This document shows positions 43,428 to 52,057 of a DNA stretch of 64,000 nt, piece by piece. Position numbers and translations under genes: made by a program. A model generated the notes under the pieces. That model was not told the origin of the DNA. It saw only the letters and a list, made by a program, of their open reading frames with translations, and ran no database searches. The stretch covers positions 3,348,001-3,412,000 of the forward strand of contig OZ244040.1 of NCBI GenBank assembly GCA_965215035.1, written 5' to 3'. This DNA is from Azophilus sp965215035. Its GTDB lineage: Bacteria; Pseudomonadota; Gammaproteobacteria; Pseudomonadales; Azotimanducaceae. Each line of letters opens with the position of its first letter. The stretch's first letter is position 1.

Positions 43428-44777
43428 ATGACCATTACCGTACCGAAAACGCCCCGCCAATGGCACGCGAAGGTGTGGTCGTTGTCGTGGCCGATGATCA
43501 TCGCCAACCTGACCCTGCCGCTGGTGGGCGCGGTCGACACCGCGGTGATGGGCCGCATGTCGGACGCCACCTATGTCGGTGCGGTGGCGCTCGGCAGCAC
43601 CATCATGAACGCCATTTACTGGATGTTCGGTTTCCTGCGGATGAGCACCACCGGGCTTACCGCCCAGGCGCTCGGTGGGCGCCAGGTCGATGCTTTGGCG
43701 GCGATAGCGGTCCGCGCCGCCGCCGCTGCCGCCGCACTTGGCGGCTTGGTCATACTGCTGCAGTGGCCGCTACGGGCACTTGTCTTTTGGCTGTTCGAAG
43801 CCAGTCCGGCCGTCGAGCAGCAGGCATCGAGCTACTTCGACATCCGTATCTGGGGTGCGCCCGCGGTGCTGCTCTACATAGTCGCGCTCGGCGTGCTGTT
43901 CGGCCTGCAGCGGATGGGGGCCGCCCTGGCCATCAGTGCGCTATTCAACGGCACCAATATCGTGCTCGACCTGTGGTTTGTCATCGGCTGGGGCTGGGGT
44001 GTCAACGGCGTAGCGGCTGGCACGGTCATCAGCGAATGGCTCGCCGCCACCCTCGGCATAGTCGTCACGTTGCGCGCCCTCAGGCAAAGCGGCTGGCAGG
44101 CAACCTGGCCCACCGACCTGTGGAACCGCGCCCGCATGGCGGACCTCGGCAACGTCAGCACCAACCTGGTGATCCGCACATTCTTCGTGCAACTTCCATT
44201 CTTCATGCTGACGGCCCTTTCCGCGTACCTCGGCGACCTGGTCCTGGCCGCCAACGCGGTGCTCATGCAGTTCTTCCACATCATGGCCTATGGGCTCGAT
44301 GGTTTCGCCCACACCGCCGAGACCCTGGCGGGCCACGCCTTCGGTGCCAACGACCCGCGCCGCCTGCGCCGCGCCAGCGCCTACTGTTCCCTATGGGCGG
44401 GATTGATCGCCGGTCTTGTCAGCCTCCTGTACCTACTCCTGGGCACGGACATCGTCGCACTCTTGACATTGCTGCCGGAAGTCCGGGCCGCCGCGGCCGG
44501 GTACCTGTATTGGGTGGCGGCGCTGCCGCTCGTTTCCGTGTGGGCGTTCATGCTCGACGGCATATTCATCGGCACCACCCGCTCCAGGGAGTTGCGCAAC
44601 AGCATGTTCGTGGCGGTCCTCGTCTATCTCGCCACGGTCTGGGCGCTTCTTGAGCCACTGCAAAACCACGGCATCTGGCTCTCCATGACAATCTTCATGG
44701 TGGTGCGCGGCGCACTGCTCGCCGCGTTGTATCCGCGCCTCGAACGGCTCACGGCGACCCGGCCCGCGGCTTTGTAA
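43428..44777 (+). CDS. MATE-family efflux transporter (DinF-like)
   Basis: This is a 449-residue inner-membrane exporter with about twelve hydrophobic segments. The N-terminus (VWSLSWPMIIANLTLPLVGAVDTAVMGR) and the internal repeat at LVLAANAVLMQFFHIMAYGLDGFAHTAE are typical of the DinF branch of the MATE family, which exchanges Na+ or H+ for organic cations or toxic compounds. I chose the ATG at 43428 (MTITVPKTPRQWH); the longer open frame upstream has no membrane or family similarity. The 328 bp upstream, shared with the divergent ATPase gene, holds only the inverted repeat noted at 43103. Confidence 0.93.
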   Translation: MTITVPKTPRQWHAKVWSLSWPMIIANLTLPLVGAVDTAVMGRMSDATYVGAVALGSTIMNAIYWMFGFLRMSTTGLTAQALGGRQVDALAAIAVRAAAAAAALGGLVILLQWPLRALVFWLFEASPAVEQQASSYFDIRIWGAPAVLLYIVALGVLFGLQRMGAALAISALFNGTNIVLDLWFVIGWGWGVNGVAAGTVISEWLAATLGIVVTLRALRQSGWQATWPTDLWNRARMADLGNVSTNLVIRTFFVQLPFFMLTALSAYLGDLVLAANAVLMQFFHIMAYGLDGFAHTAETLAGHAFGANDPRRLRRASAYCSLWAGLIAGLVSLLYLLLGTDIVALLTLLPEVRAAAAGYLYWVAALPLVSVWAFMLDGIFIGTTRSRELRNSMFVAVLVYLATVWALLEPLQNHGIWLSMTIFMVVRGALLAALYPRLERLTATRPAAL

Positions 44778-44867
44778 CCGGAACAACCTGTGCCAACATG
44801 GCGGCTTGGTGCAATATGCGGGTTAAAATGCCACGGTCTGCCATCACTTAATGCCACGGGAGAACCC

Positions 44868-46127
44868 ATGTCCGAGCAAAACGGCCTGAATGCCGATCTG
44901 TACAACCTTGTCATGTCCGAACAAGCACGGCCGCTTCTGGATGCGGTGCAGCAGCACATCGCCAAGAACGTCGACCCGATCACCGAGGAGTTCTATCGTC
45001 TGGGCGAAGGCCGCGAAGATCGTTGGAGCTGGGCGCCCGGGCAGTTGGAGTTGCTGGAGGGCGCCAAGAACAAGGCCAAGGAATCCGGGCTCTGGAACTT
45101 CTTCCTGCCCGATGCGGAAACTGGCGAGGGCCTGAAGAACCTCGACTACGCCTATATCGCCGCGGAACTCGGGAAAAGCCCCCTAGCCTCGGAAAGCTTG
45201 AACTGCAGCGCCCCGGACACCGGCAACATGGAGGTGCTGGAGCGGGTCGGCACGCCGGCACAGAAGGAGCAGTGGCTGCAACCCCTGCTCAATGGCGAAA
45301 TCCGCTCCGCCTATGCGATGACGGAGCCGAACCTCGCCTCCTCGGACGCCAAGAATATCGGCACCCGGGCCGTGCTGGAAAATGGCGAGTGGGTCATCAA
45401 CGGGGAAAAATACTATATTTCCGGGGCCGGCGACCCTCGTTGCAAGATCATGATCTGCATGGTGAAAACCAGCCCCGACGCGCCACCGCATCGGCAGCAG
45501 TCGCAGATACTGGTACCAATCGACACGCCCGGCGTCAACATCCTGGGGCCGATGTGCGTCTTCGGCCATGACGACGCGCCCCACGGCCATATGCACATCG
45601 AGTTCGACAATGTGCGCGTACCGGAAGAAAACATTCTGCTCGGCGAAGGCCGGGGGTTCGAGATCTCCCAGGTGCGCCTGGGGCCCGGCCGTATCCACCA
45701 TTGCATGCGCTCCATCGGGCAGGCGGAAAGAGCACTGGACCTGATGGTGCGGCGGGGCTTGAGCCGCGAGGCGTTCGGCAAGCCCATCGCCCAGCTTGGC
45801 AAGAACATCGAGGTCATTTCCCGGGCGCGCATCGATATCGAGGCCATGCGGTTGATGGTGCTGCAGGCTGCCAAGGCCATGGATGTGCTCGGCAACCAGG
45901 AGGCGCGCGTGTGGGTGCATATGGTGAAGGCCATGGTTCCAGAGCGGGTTTGCCAGATCATCGACCAGGCCATTCAGATTCACGGCGCCACCGGTGTCTC
46001 CCAATGGACGCCGCTGGCCGACATGTACACGGGGCAACGCACCCTGCGATTGGCCGACGGCCCCGATGAGGTGCATCACCTGGTCGTGGGGCGGGCCGAA
46101 CTGCGCAAGTACGGAGGCTCGGCGTAA
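44868..46127 (+). CDS. acyl-CoA dehydrogenase family protein
   Basis: This is a 419-residue FAD enzyme of the acyl-CoA dehydrogenase family. It shows the flavin-binding motif AYAMTEPNLASSDAKNI, the helical C-terminal domain starting RLGPGRIHHCMRSIGQAERALDL, and the end signature QIHGATGVSQWTPLADMYTGQRTLRLADGPDEVH. The N-terminus (VMSEQARPLLDAVQQHIAKNVDPITEEF) resembles the long-chain and branched-substrate ACAD groups. The substrate is not predictable. Start ATG 44868. A convergent gene lies 71 bp downstream across a likely two-way terminator. Confidence 0.92.
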   Translation: MSEQNGLNADLYNLVMSEQARPLLDAVQQHIAKNVDPITEEFYRLGEGREDRWSWAPGQLELLEGAKNKAKESGLWNFFLPDAETGEGLKNLDYAYIAAELGKSPLASESLNCSAPDTGNMEVLERVGTPAQKEQWLQPLLNGEIRSAYAMTEPNLASSDAKNIGTRAVLENGEWVINGEKYYISGAGDPRCKIMICMVKTSPDAPPHRQQSQILVPIDTPGVNILGPMCVFGHDDAPHGHMHIEFDNVRVPEENILLGEGRGFEISQVRLGPGRIHHCMRSIGQAERALDLMVRRGLSREAFGKPIAQLGKNIEVISRARIDIEAMRLMVLQAAKAMDVLGNQEARVWVHMVKAMVPERVCQIIDQAIQIHGATGVSQWTPLADMYTGQRTLRLADGPDEVHHLVVGRAELRKYGGSA

Positions 46128-46165
46128 CGGTCAGTCGGGGCACCGAAAGCATCAGGGCCCGCAAA

Positions 46166-46197
46166 CCGCCCGGGCCGGGGCGCCGCCCCAGGCGGGC
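46166..46197. terminator. probable bidirectional terminator
   Basis: A GC-rich hairpin (CCGCC pairing with GGCGG around GGGGC/GCCCC) lies between two convergent genes. On the plus side it runs into a short T-rich stretch. The location and structure fit a shared terminator. Confidence 0.5.
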
Positions 46198-46198
46198 G

Positions 46199-49100
46199 TT
46201 ATTGTTTCGGTGCGGGCCCGGTATGCCACCACCATTGGGCGGGCAGCTTCGCCTGCTCGGGCCAGATCTTGTCGAGCGTCGCCGCCTCGAATACCTCGCC
46301 GCCCTTAACCACGAGCGCCAAGTCGGCGGTGTTGCGAATATCCGCCAGCGGGTCGCCGTTCAGCACCACCAGGTCGGCGAGCTTGCCCGCCGAGAGCGTA
46401 CCGACATCTTGGGCAACGCCGATGATTTCCGCGCCGTGGCGCGTCGCCGCCGTCAGCGCCTCCTGGTTGGAGAGACCGCCGCTGGCGAGCGCCCACAGTT
46501 CCCAGTGATAGCCAAGGCCCTGGAGTTGGCCGTGGGCACCGACGCCAACGCGGCCGCCCGCACGAATGATCTTGGCCGCCTGGGCGGCAACCCGGGAGAA
46601 ATGGTATTCCCGCTCGTGGAACCACTGGCGCCGCAACGTTCTCGCCGCCAACACGGGTAAGGGGGTGAAGCGCCGCAGCTTGGCATCGTCGTGGGGCGAT
46701 TCCCTGCTGTAGAAGTAGTTCTCACCCCAGGGCCCGCCGTAGGCAACCAGCAGGGTGGGCGTGTAGCTCATGCCCGAGCCCGCCACCAGTTGCACGGTAT
46801 CCTCGTGCAGGTCCACCACCGGGAAGTTGTGTTCGTTGCCGCTGAAGCCATCGATGGCGTGGGTCATGTCCAGTTTCATGTCCAGCGCCCCTTCCGTGGT
46901 CGGCATAAGCCTGAGCCGCCGCGCCGCCTGAGCGAGCCACTGCCGCTGCTTGCGATTGCCGGCGATATAGGCCTTCAGGTTGTGCACCCGGTAGTGCTCC
47001 CGGTAGCGCCTCAGCACCGCCTCGGCATGGCGGGCCGAGCGAAACTCGTTGTTGTTGAAGATGCCGGGGCCGGTGGATAGCGCCCGTGGGCCAATCATGT
47101 AGCCGGCATCGATCAGGTCTTCATAGGCGAGTATGTCGGTGGTGCTCGGCTGCACATCGAGCCCGGTGGTTACGCCATAGGCCAGGTTTGCCAGGAAGGC
47201 GGCATTGGCGGTGCTCAGCACGCGGCGCAGCGGCCGGTAGTGGGCGTGGGTATCGACGAACCCCGGCGCTATGGTCTTGCCGGCAACATCGATCACCCTG
47301 GTGTGCTCGGGGATGGCAACATCACCGCCGGCACCCACGGCGGCGATACGGTCGCCGTCAATCAGGACGACGCCGTCCTCGATGGGCGACGCGTTCGCTT
47401 CCATGGTGAGAATGCGGGCACCCGTCAACGCCACCCGGCCTTCCGGGCGATACCGCGGCCGGTAGATCTCAACCGCCACGGAGCGAACCGAGGCATGGGC
47501 CTCCAACAAGGGTTCGTCTGCTTCCGGATCACCCCCGTCTTCCCGATCGCCCGCGTCCTGATCGTTCTCGTCCCGGTCGCCCCCGCCCTTATCGGCACCC
47601 CGTGCGGCTATGCCCGCCCCATCGGCCGCACCAGTCTGGTCGGCGGTTTGGTCACCCTCCCGCGGGTCGTCCTGATCGGCAGCACCCTGTTCGGCACCAT
47701 TTTCATCACTGAAAGAAACGTCTCCGACCAGGCGGCGATGTATCCGGTGCCCGGTACTCCAGAAGATTTCGGTACCGTTTGCGGACCAGCCGAAAAAGTC
47801 CGCACCGATGTCGGTGAGGCGCGCCAGCGGCAGGGAGGCATCGCCAAGGTTTACCGTCACATCGTTGACATAGGGATTCAGCAGGCGCACCAGGTATAAC
47901 TGGTTGGCGTGGTGGATGAGCGCGTGCACGCCATCCGGTGCCAAGCGCACATCCTCGGCGGCGACATCGTCCTCGGCGTTGTAGACACCGGGGCCCGTGG
48001 CCTGCAGCAGCGGGCGCCGGTCGGTGCCGTCGTAACGAAGCGACATAAGGCCCGAAGCCGCGCCCGGCCTACCCCCGGCGTATAGGTAGACACGGTCGGG
48101 TTCCGGGCCGAAGTGGGGAGCGCCATAGCCTCGTGACGGCATAATGACGGAGAGTTCGCCGCCCGCCGCCGACATCCATACCAGGTCGGCACCCACCGGC
48201 GCACCGAAATCATGTTCGCGGTAGAGCCGGTCGTAGCTGGCCGCCCGAAGGGCCACGATACGCCCGCCGTCGGGTGACCACGCCGGGTCGGCATAGAAGG
48301 CCGCATGCTCGGTCAGCCGCCGCGGCTGGCCCCGGCCATTGGCGCGCATCCGCCACAGGTGGCCACCCCCGTCATCCCAGCTAACAAAGGCGAGGTTGCG
48401 GCCATCCGGCGACCAGGCCGGGTGGAAGGCGTGCATACCCTCTGGAGAGATGGCCGTCGCCACGCCGCTGGCAAAGTCGTGAACGTACACCCGCGTGAAA
48501 GCCGAGAACGCGACCTTGCCGCCATCGGGGGAGATGGCCGGTGCCTGCAGCAAGCGCGCCTTTACCGGCCCCACACCCAGCCGATAGGGAAAGTAGAGCT
48601 TGGGGCCGAGCTCCATCTCCACCTGGGCCTGGAAGGGAATTTCCGAGACTTCCCTGGTTGCCACCGACACCCGGCGAATTCCCCCCTCGGCGGTGAAAAG
48701 CACCGACTCGCCGTCCGGTGTAAAGGCGTAGCCCGGCAGCAGATCCCGTGTATGGCGCGATTCCTGTTCGTCCCGTTGCACCGGATAGACAAGCCACTCG
48801 TCTTCACCCGTGGCCAGATTCCGCAGGCGCAAGCCGGTGTGCTGTTCGTAGCGGGTGCCGTACACCAGTTGGTCGCCCGCCGGCGAGAGCAGCGGGCGCA
48901 TGGCGCTGCCCTGGGCCGCGGTGATGATATCGTCAACGTTTTCGCGCAGGTCGCGACGGAATATCTGCCACTGGGGGAATCTCAGGTTGTAGCCGAAACC
49001 CCCGGATTTGCCCGCGAAATACAGGTGGCGTCCGTCGGGGGAGTAAACCGCGCCAAGCGCGTTGTGGCGCTGCTCGCGTGGCGTTTCCGAACCGCCGGGG

Positions 49101-49648
49101 GCCGCCTTGGTGATCTGCACACCCGCGCCGCCATCGACGTGGTAGGCCCACAACTCGAACGTGCGCAACCCCCAGGATGTCTTGGAGACCACGATGTGCC
49201 TGCCATCCGGCGACCAGGACGGCGAGGCGAAATCGGCCCGGCCGCCGCCGCTGCCAACCTTCTTCGCGCCCTCGCCCTGCACATCAACCATCCATAGGGC
49301 AGTCTGGCCGTCCCGGTCGGAAATGAAGGCGATGCGGCGCCCATCCGGTGAGAAGCGCGGTTGGGTGTCGTAGGCCATGCCCCGGGTGATGGGCCGCGCT
49401 TTCCCGCCCTCGATAGGAAGCAGGTACAGGTCGCCAAGAATCTCAAGAACCAGGGTATCGCCGGTGGGGGATACGTCCAGCGATAGCCAGGTTGCCTTCT
49501 CGACGGTGAAGGAGAGGCTTCTTGCCGCTTCCAGAGGCAGGCCATTCCCCGCCGCCGCAGCCGGGGCCGCCGATGCGGCGAACGCCACCAATGCGGCCGT
49601 TAGCGGCCGTAGCATCCGTGATAGAAACACCAATGTCAGGTCACCCAT
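46199..49648 (-). CDS. TolB beta-propeller/amidohydrolase fusion, exported
   Basis: This 1149-residue protein starts at ATG 49648 with AGGA nine bases upstream. It has a signal peptide (LRPLTAALVAFAASAAPAAAA). Residues about 40-660 form a TolB-like propeller with repeated FSPDGRRIAF and WSPDGR motifs. A very acidic, disordered linker of about 70 residues (about 690-760) follows, then an amidohydrolase with metal motif FVDTHAHYRPL and later GVGAHGQLQGLGYHWEL. Such proteins are periplasmic or secreted hydrolases of peptides or cyclic amides. The exact substrate is unknown. It converges with the acyl-CoA dehydrogenase gene. Confidence 0.9.
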   Translation of the reverse strand: MGDLTLVFLSRMLRPLTAALVAFAASAAPAAAAGNGLPLEAARSLSFTVEKATWLSLDVSPTGDTLVLEILGDLYLLPIEGGKARPITRGMAYDTQPRFSPDGRRIAFISDRDGQTALWMVDVQGEGAKKVGSGGGRADFASPSWSPDGRHIVVSKTSWGLRTFELWAYHVDGGAGVQITKAAPGGSETPREQRHNALGAVYSPDGRHLYFAGKSGGFGYNLRFPQWQIFRRDLRENVDDIITAAQGSAMRPLLSPAGDQLVYGTRYEQHTGLRLRNLATGEDEWLVYPVQRDEQESRHTRDLLPGYAFTPDGESVLFTAEGGIRRVSVATREVSEIPFQAQVEMELGPKLYFPYRLGVGPVKARLLQAPAISPDGGKVAFSAFTRVYVHDFASGVATAISPEGMHAFHPAWSPDGRNLAFVSWDDGGGHLWRMRANGRGQPRRLTEHAAFYADPAWSPDGGRIVALRAASYDRLYREHDFGAPVGADLVWMSAAGGELSVIMPSRGYGAPHFGPEPDRVYLYAGGRPGAASGLMSLRYDGTDRRPLLQATGPGVYNAEDDVAAEDVRLAPDGVHALIHHANQLYLVRLLNPYVNDVTVNLGDASLPLARLTDIGADFFGWSANGTEIFWSTGHRIHRRLVGDVSFSDENGAEQGAADQDDPREGDQTADQTGAADGAGIAARGADKGGGDRDENDQDAGDREDGGDPEADEPLLEAHASVRSVAVEIYRPRYRPEGRVALTGARILTMEANASPIEDGVVLIDGDRIAAVGAGGDVAIPEHTRVIDVAGKTIAPGFVDTHAHYRPLRRVLSTANAAFLANLAYGVTTGLDVQPSTTDILAYEDLIDAGYMIGPRALSTGPGIFNNNEFRSARHAEAVLRRYREHYRVHNLKAYIAGNRKQRQWLAQAARRLRLMPTTEGALDMKLDMTHAIDGFSGNEHNFPVVDLHEDTVQLVAGSGMSYTPTLLVAYGGPWGENYFYSRESPHDDAKLRRFTPLPVLAARTLRRQWFHEREYHFSRVAAQAAKIIRAGGRVGVGAHGQLQGLGYHWELWALASGGLSNQEALTAATRHGAEIIGVAQDVGTLSAGKLADLVVLNGDPLADIRNTADLALVVKGGEVFEAATLDKIWPEQAKLPAQWWWHTGPAPKQ

Positions 49649-49819
49649 AATCTGTCCTAAGCATGCAAACATCTCACCATCGGCGACACCCGCGTCCAAC
49701 CGAAGCACCCTGGGCCGACCCTTGATGCATAGCCAGACGCCAGGAGTGTGCGCCGTGGAACCGTTCCGTCGGTCGTTGCTGGGCAACCATCCCAAAGAGG
49801 TTTCCTAAGGCGCAGGCCC

Positions 49820-50308
49820 CTAGATGGCATCCGGCCGATACTTGAGCATCACCCGGGAACCATCGGCGAGCGAGTTTCTGAAGCGGGGCCCCCAAACGGA
49901 CCACTCTTCCGCGTACTTGTCGCCCATGGCGACGAGCACCTGCTCCCGGCGTGTGGCGTCGCTTTCGACACTGGCGGTTGCATCCACCACCGGCAGGTTC
50001 CTGTAGCGCCCATTCGCACGGCGCCAGTTGCCGACATTGCCTACCCAAATCCTAGCCCGGTCCAGGCCGCGGAGAATGGCTTGGGTACGCCACGCATCCG
50101 TGGACGTGACCACGTAAAGGGCCCCGTCCTGCAGCATGAACCAGATTTCCGCCTGGCAGCGGCTCTCCGCGCCATTGGTTTGCAGCGGTGTCAGGTAGAT
50201 AAGCCAGGATTCGGTCATGCTGGCGCGCAGGCTGTTGTTGCCCCTTGCCAACGGCATCCAGGCAAGCGCCGCCCCACCGGCGGCCAATAGTGTACGGCGA
50301 GTAATCAT
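49820..50308 (-). CDS. Tat-exported hypothetical protein
   Basis: This 162-residue protein begins MITRRTLLAAGGAALAWMPLA, a Tat-type signal (twin Arg then a hydrophobic stretch). The mature part has EIWFMLQDGALYVVTSTDAWRTQAI and ARIWVGN, suggestive of a split-barrel (pyridoxamine oxidase-like) fold, but no cofactor motif is certain. It lies 24 bp after the fumarase gene on the same strand. The predicted lipoprotein at 55219-55653 shares the pattern of strands and an AYADKYE/AMGDKYAEEW segment. Confidence 0.7.
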   Translation of the reverse strand: MITRRTLLAAGGAALAWMPLARGNNSLRASMTESWLIYLTPLQTNGAESRCQAEIWFMLQDGALYVVTSTDAWRTQAILRGLDRARIWVGNVGNWRRANGRYRNLPVVDATASVESDATRREQVLVAMGDKYAEEWSVWGPRFRNSLADGSRVMLKYRPDAI

Positions 50309-50332
50309 TCCGCCCTCCTCGCAGTTGCTTTT

Positions 50333-51853
50333 TTAGGAAAGGGTCAGCGCTTCGATGCGCCCCGCAACAGGGCGCGACCAAGCCTTCGGGCCCTCGATGT
50401 GCACGGAATTGCCCCGGCAATCGACGGCGACGGTTACCGGCATATCCCGCACTTCGAACTCCCGGATGGCTTCCATGCCCAGATCCGGGAAGGCCAGCAA
50501 TCGGGAACCGACGATGGCGCGGGATATGAGGTAGGCGGCACCGCCCACCGCTATGAGCGATACCGCCCCGTGCTCCCGGATCGCCTCAATGGCCGCAGCA
50601 CCCCGTTCCGCCTTGCCGATCATGCCCAGTAGGCCGGTGCGTTCCAGCATGGTTCGGGTGAACTTGTCCATGCGGGTCGCCGTAGTCGGCCCCGCCGGGC
50701 CAACGACCTCATCGCGCACCGGGTCCACCGGGCCAACGTAGTAGATAAAGCGCCCGGTAAAATCCACAGGCAGGGCTTCGCCCCGGGCCAGCAGGTCGAC
50801 GATGCGTTTGTGCGCCGCATCGCGCCCGGTGAGCATCTTGCCGGACAATAGCAGCGTATCCCCCACCCGCCACTCGCTCATCGCCTCCCGCGTCAGGGTA
50901 TCGAGATCGACCCGGATCGCCGCCTGCAACTCGAAATCGATATCCGGCCAATCGTCTAAGTCCGGCGGCTCGAACCGCGCCGGGCCCCGGCCATCCAGGA
51001 CGAAGCGCACATGCCGTGTGGCGGTACAGTTGGGAATGACGGCCACAGGCTTGTTCGCCGCGTGGGTTGGAAACTCCCGCACCTTGACATCCAGCACTGT
51101 GGTCAACCCACCGAGGCCCTGGGCGCCCACGCCCAGCGCGTTGACCCTGTCGAACAGTTCCAGGCGCAGCGCTTCCCGTCGATTGCTCGCCCCCCTCGCC
51201 TGCAGGTCGTGAATGTCGATGGGTTCCATCATGGCTTCCTTGGCCAGCACCATGGCTTTCTCGGGCGTGCCGCCAATGCCCACACCCAAGATACCCGGGG
51301 GGCACCAGCCCGCCCCCATGGCCGGCACCTGAGAAAGCACCCAGTCGGCCACCGAGTCGCTTGGATTCAACACCGCGAAGCGGGCCTTCGCCTCGCTGCC
51401 ACCGCCCTTGGCGGCAACCTCCACGCTGACCCGGTTCCCCGGCACCAGCCGCGTGTGAATCACCGCCGGCGTATTGTCCCCGGTGTTGGTGCGCGCGCCG
51501 TCCGGGTCATCGAGTACCGAGGCGCGCAACATGTTGTCCGGGTGCAGGAAGCCTCGGCGCACCCCCTCGTTGATCATCGCCTCGACGCCGAGTTCGGCAT
51601 CCCAGCGAACATCCATCCCCACCTCGAGGAAAACGATGACGATGCCCGTATCCTGGCAGATGGGCCGCTTGCCCAGCGCGCACATGCGCGAATTCACTAG
51701 CACCTGGCGCAGGGCGGCCTTGGCCGCTGGCGACTGCTCTTTTTCGTAGGCCCCGGCCATGGCGCGAATGAAATCCGGGGGGTGGTAGTAGGAGATGAAT
51801 TGCAGGGCATCGGCCACGCTTTGCACCAGGTGTTCCTGCTGGATTATGGTCAT
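50333..51853 (-). CDS. fumA: class I fumarate hydratase (iron-sulfur)
   Basis: This is an oxygen-sensitive [4Fe-4S] fumarase that interconverts fumarate and malate in the TCA cycle. The 506-residue protein has the cluster-region cysteines in ICQDTG, GWCPPGILG and NCTATRH, plus GDNTPAVIH and the C-terminal beta domain (VGPTGP-like segment VVGPAGPTTATRMD). Length and motif order match class I. It may be cotranscribed with the Tat-exported protein downstream. The symbol is given at family level. Confidence 0.94.
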   Translation of the reverse strand: MTIIQQEHLVQSVADALQFISYYHPPDFIRAMAGAYEKEQSPAAKAALRQVLVNSRMCALGKRPICQDTGIVIVFLEVGMDVRWDAELGVEAMINEGVRRGFLHPDNMLRASVLDDPDGARTNTGDNTPAVIHTRLVPGNRVSVEVAAKGGGSEAKARFAVLNPSDSVADWVLSQVPAMGAGWCPPGILGVGIGGTPEKAMVLAKEAMMEPIDIHDLQARGASNRREALRLELFDRVNALGVGAQGLGGLTTVLDVKVREFPTHAANKPVAVIPNCTATRHVRFVLDGRGPARFEPPDLDDWPDIDFELQAAIRVDLDTLTREAMSEWRVGDTLLLSGKMLTGRDAAHKRIVDLLARGEALPVDFTGRFIYYVGPVDPVRDEVVGPAGPTTATRMDKFTRTMLERTGLLGMIGKAERGAAAIEAIREHGAVSLIAVGGAAYLISRAIVGSRLLAFPDLGMEAIREFEVRDMPVTVAVDCRGNSVHIEGPKAWSRPVAGRIEALTLS

Positions 51854-52057
51854 GAACGATGTCGCGGTTGGTGATGAGTCCCATCATAAACGAGCTCATC
51901 GATCTGGTCGAAGCCATTGCCGCCAGAGCGCGGGATCGGTGCGCCGTCGCCACCTGCACCCGACGATATCGACCGCCTCCCCGCCAACGGCAACCCGCTG
52001 CGTTGCACCCAATAACCGTGGTACCGCTCCGGCCCGATGCAGCGAGCACTGCATCGC

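Noticed and set aside
45183..46079. 298-codon minus-strand open frame
   Set aside because: Antisense to the acyl-CoA dehydrogenase at 44868-46127; composition shows no own family.
48305..49297. 330-codon open frame on the plus strand
   Set aside because: Antisense shadow of the TolB-amidohydrolase gene with no recognisable domain.
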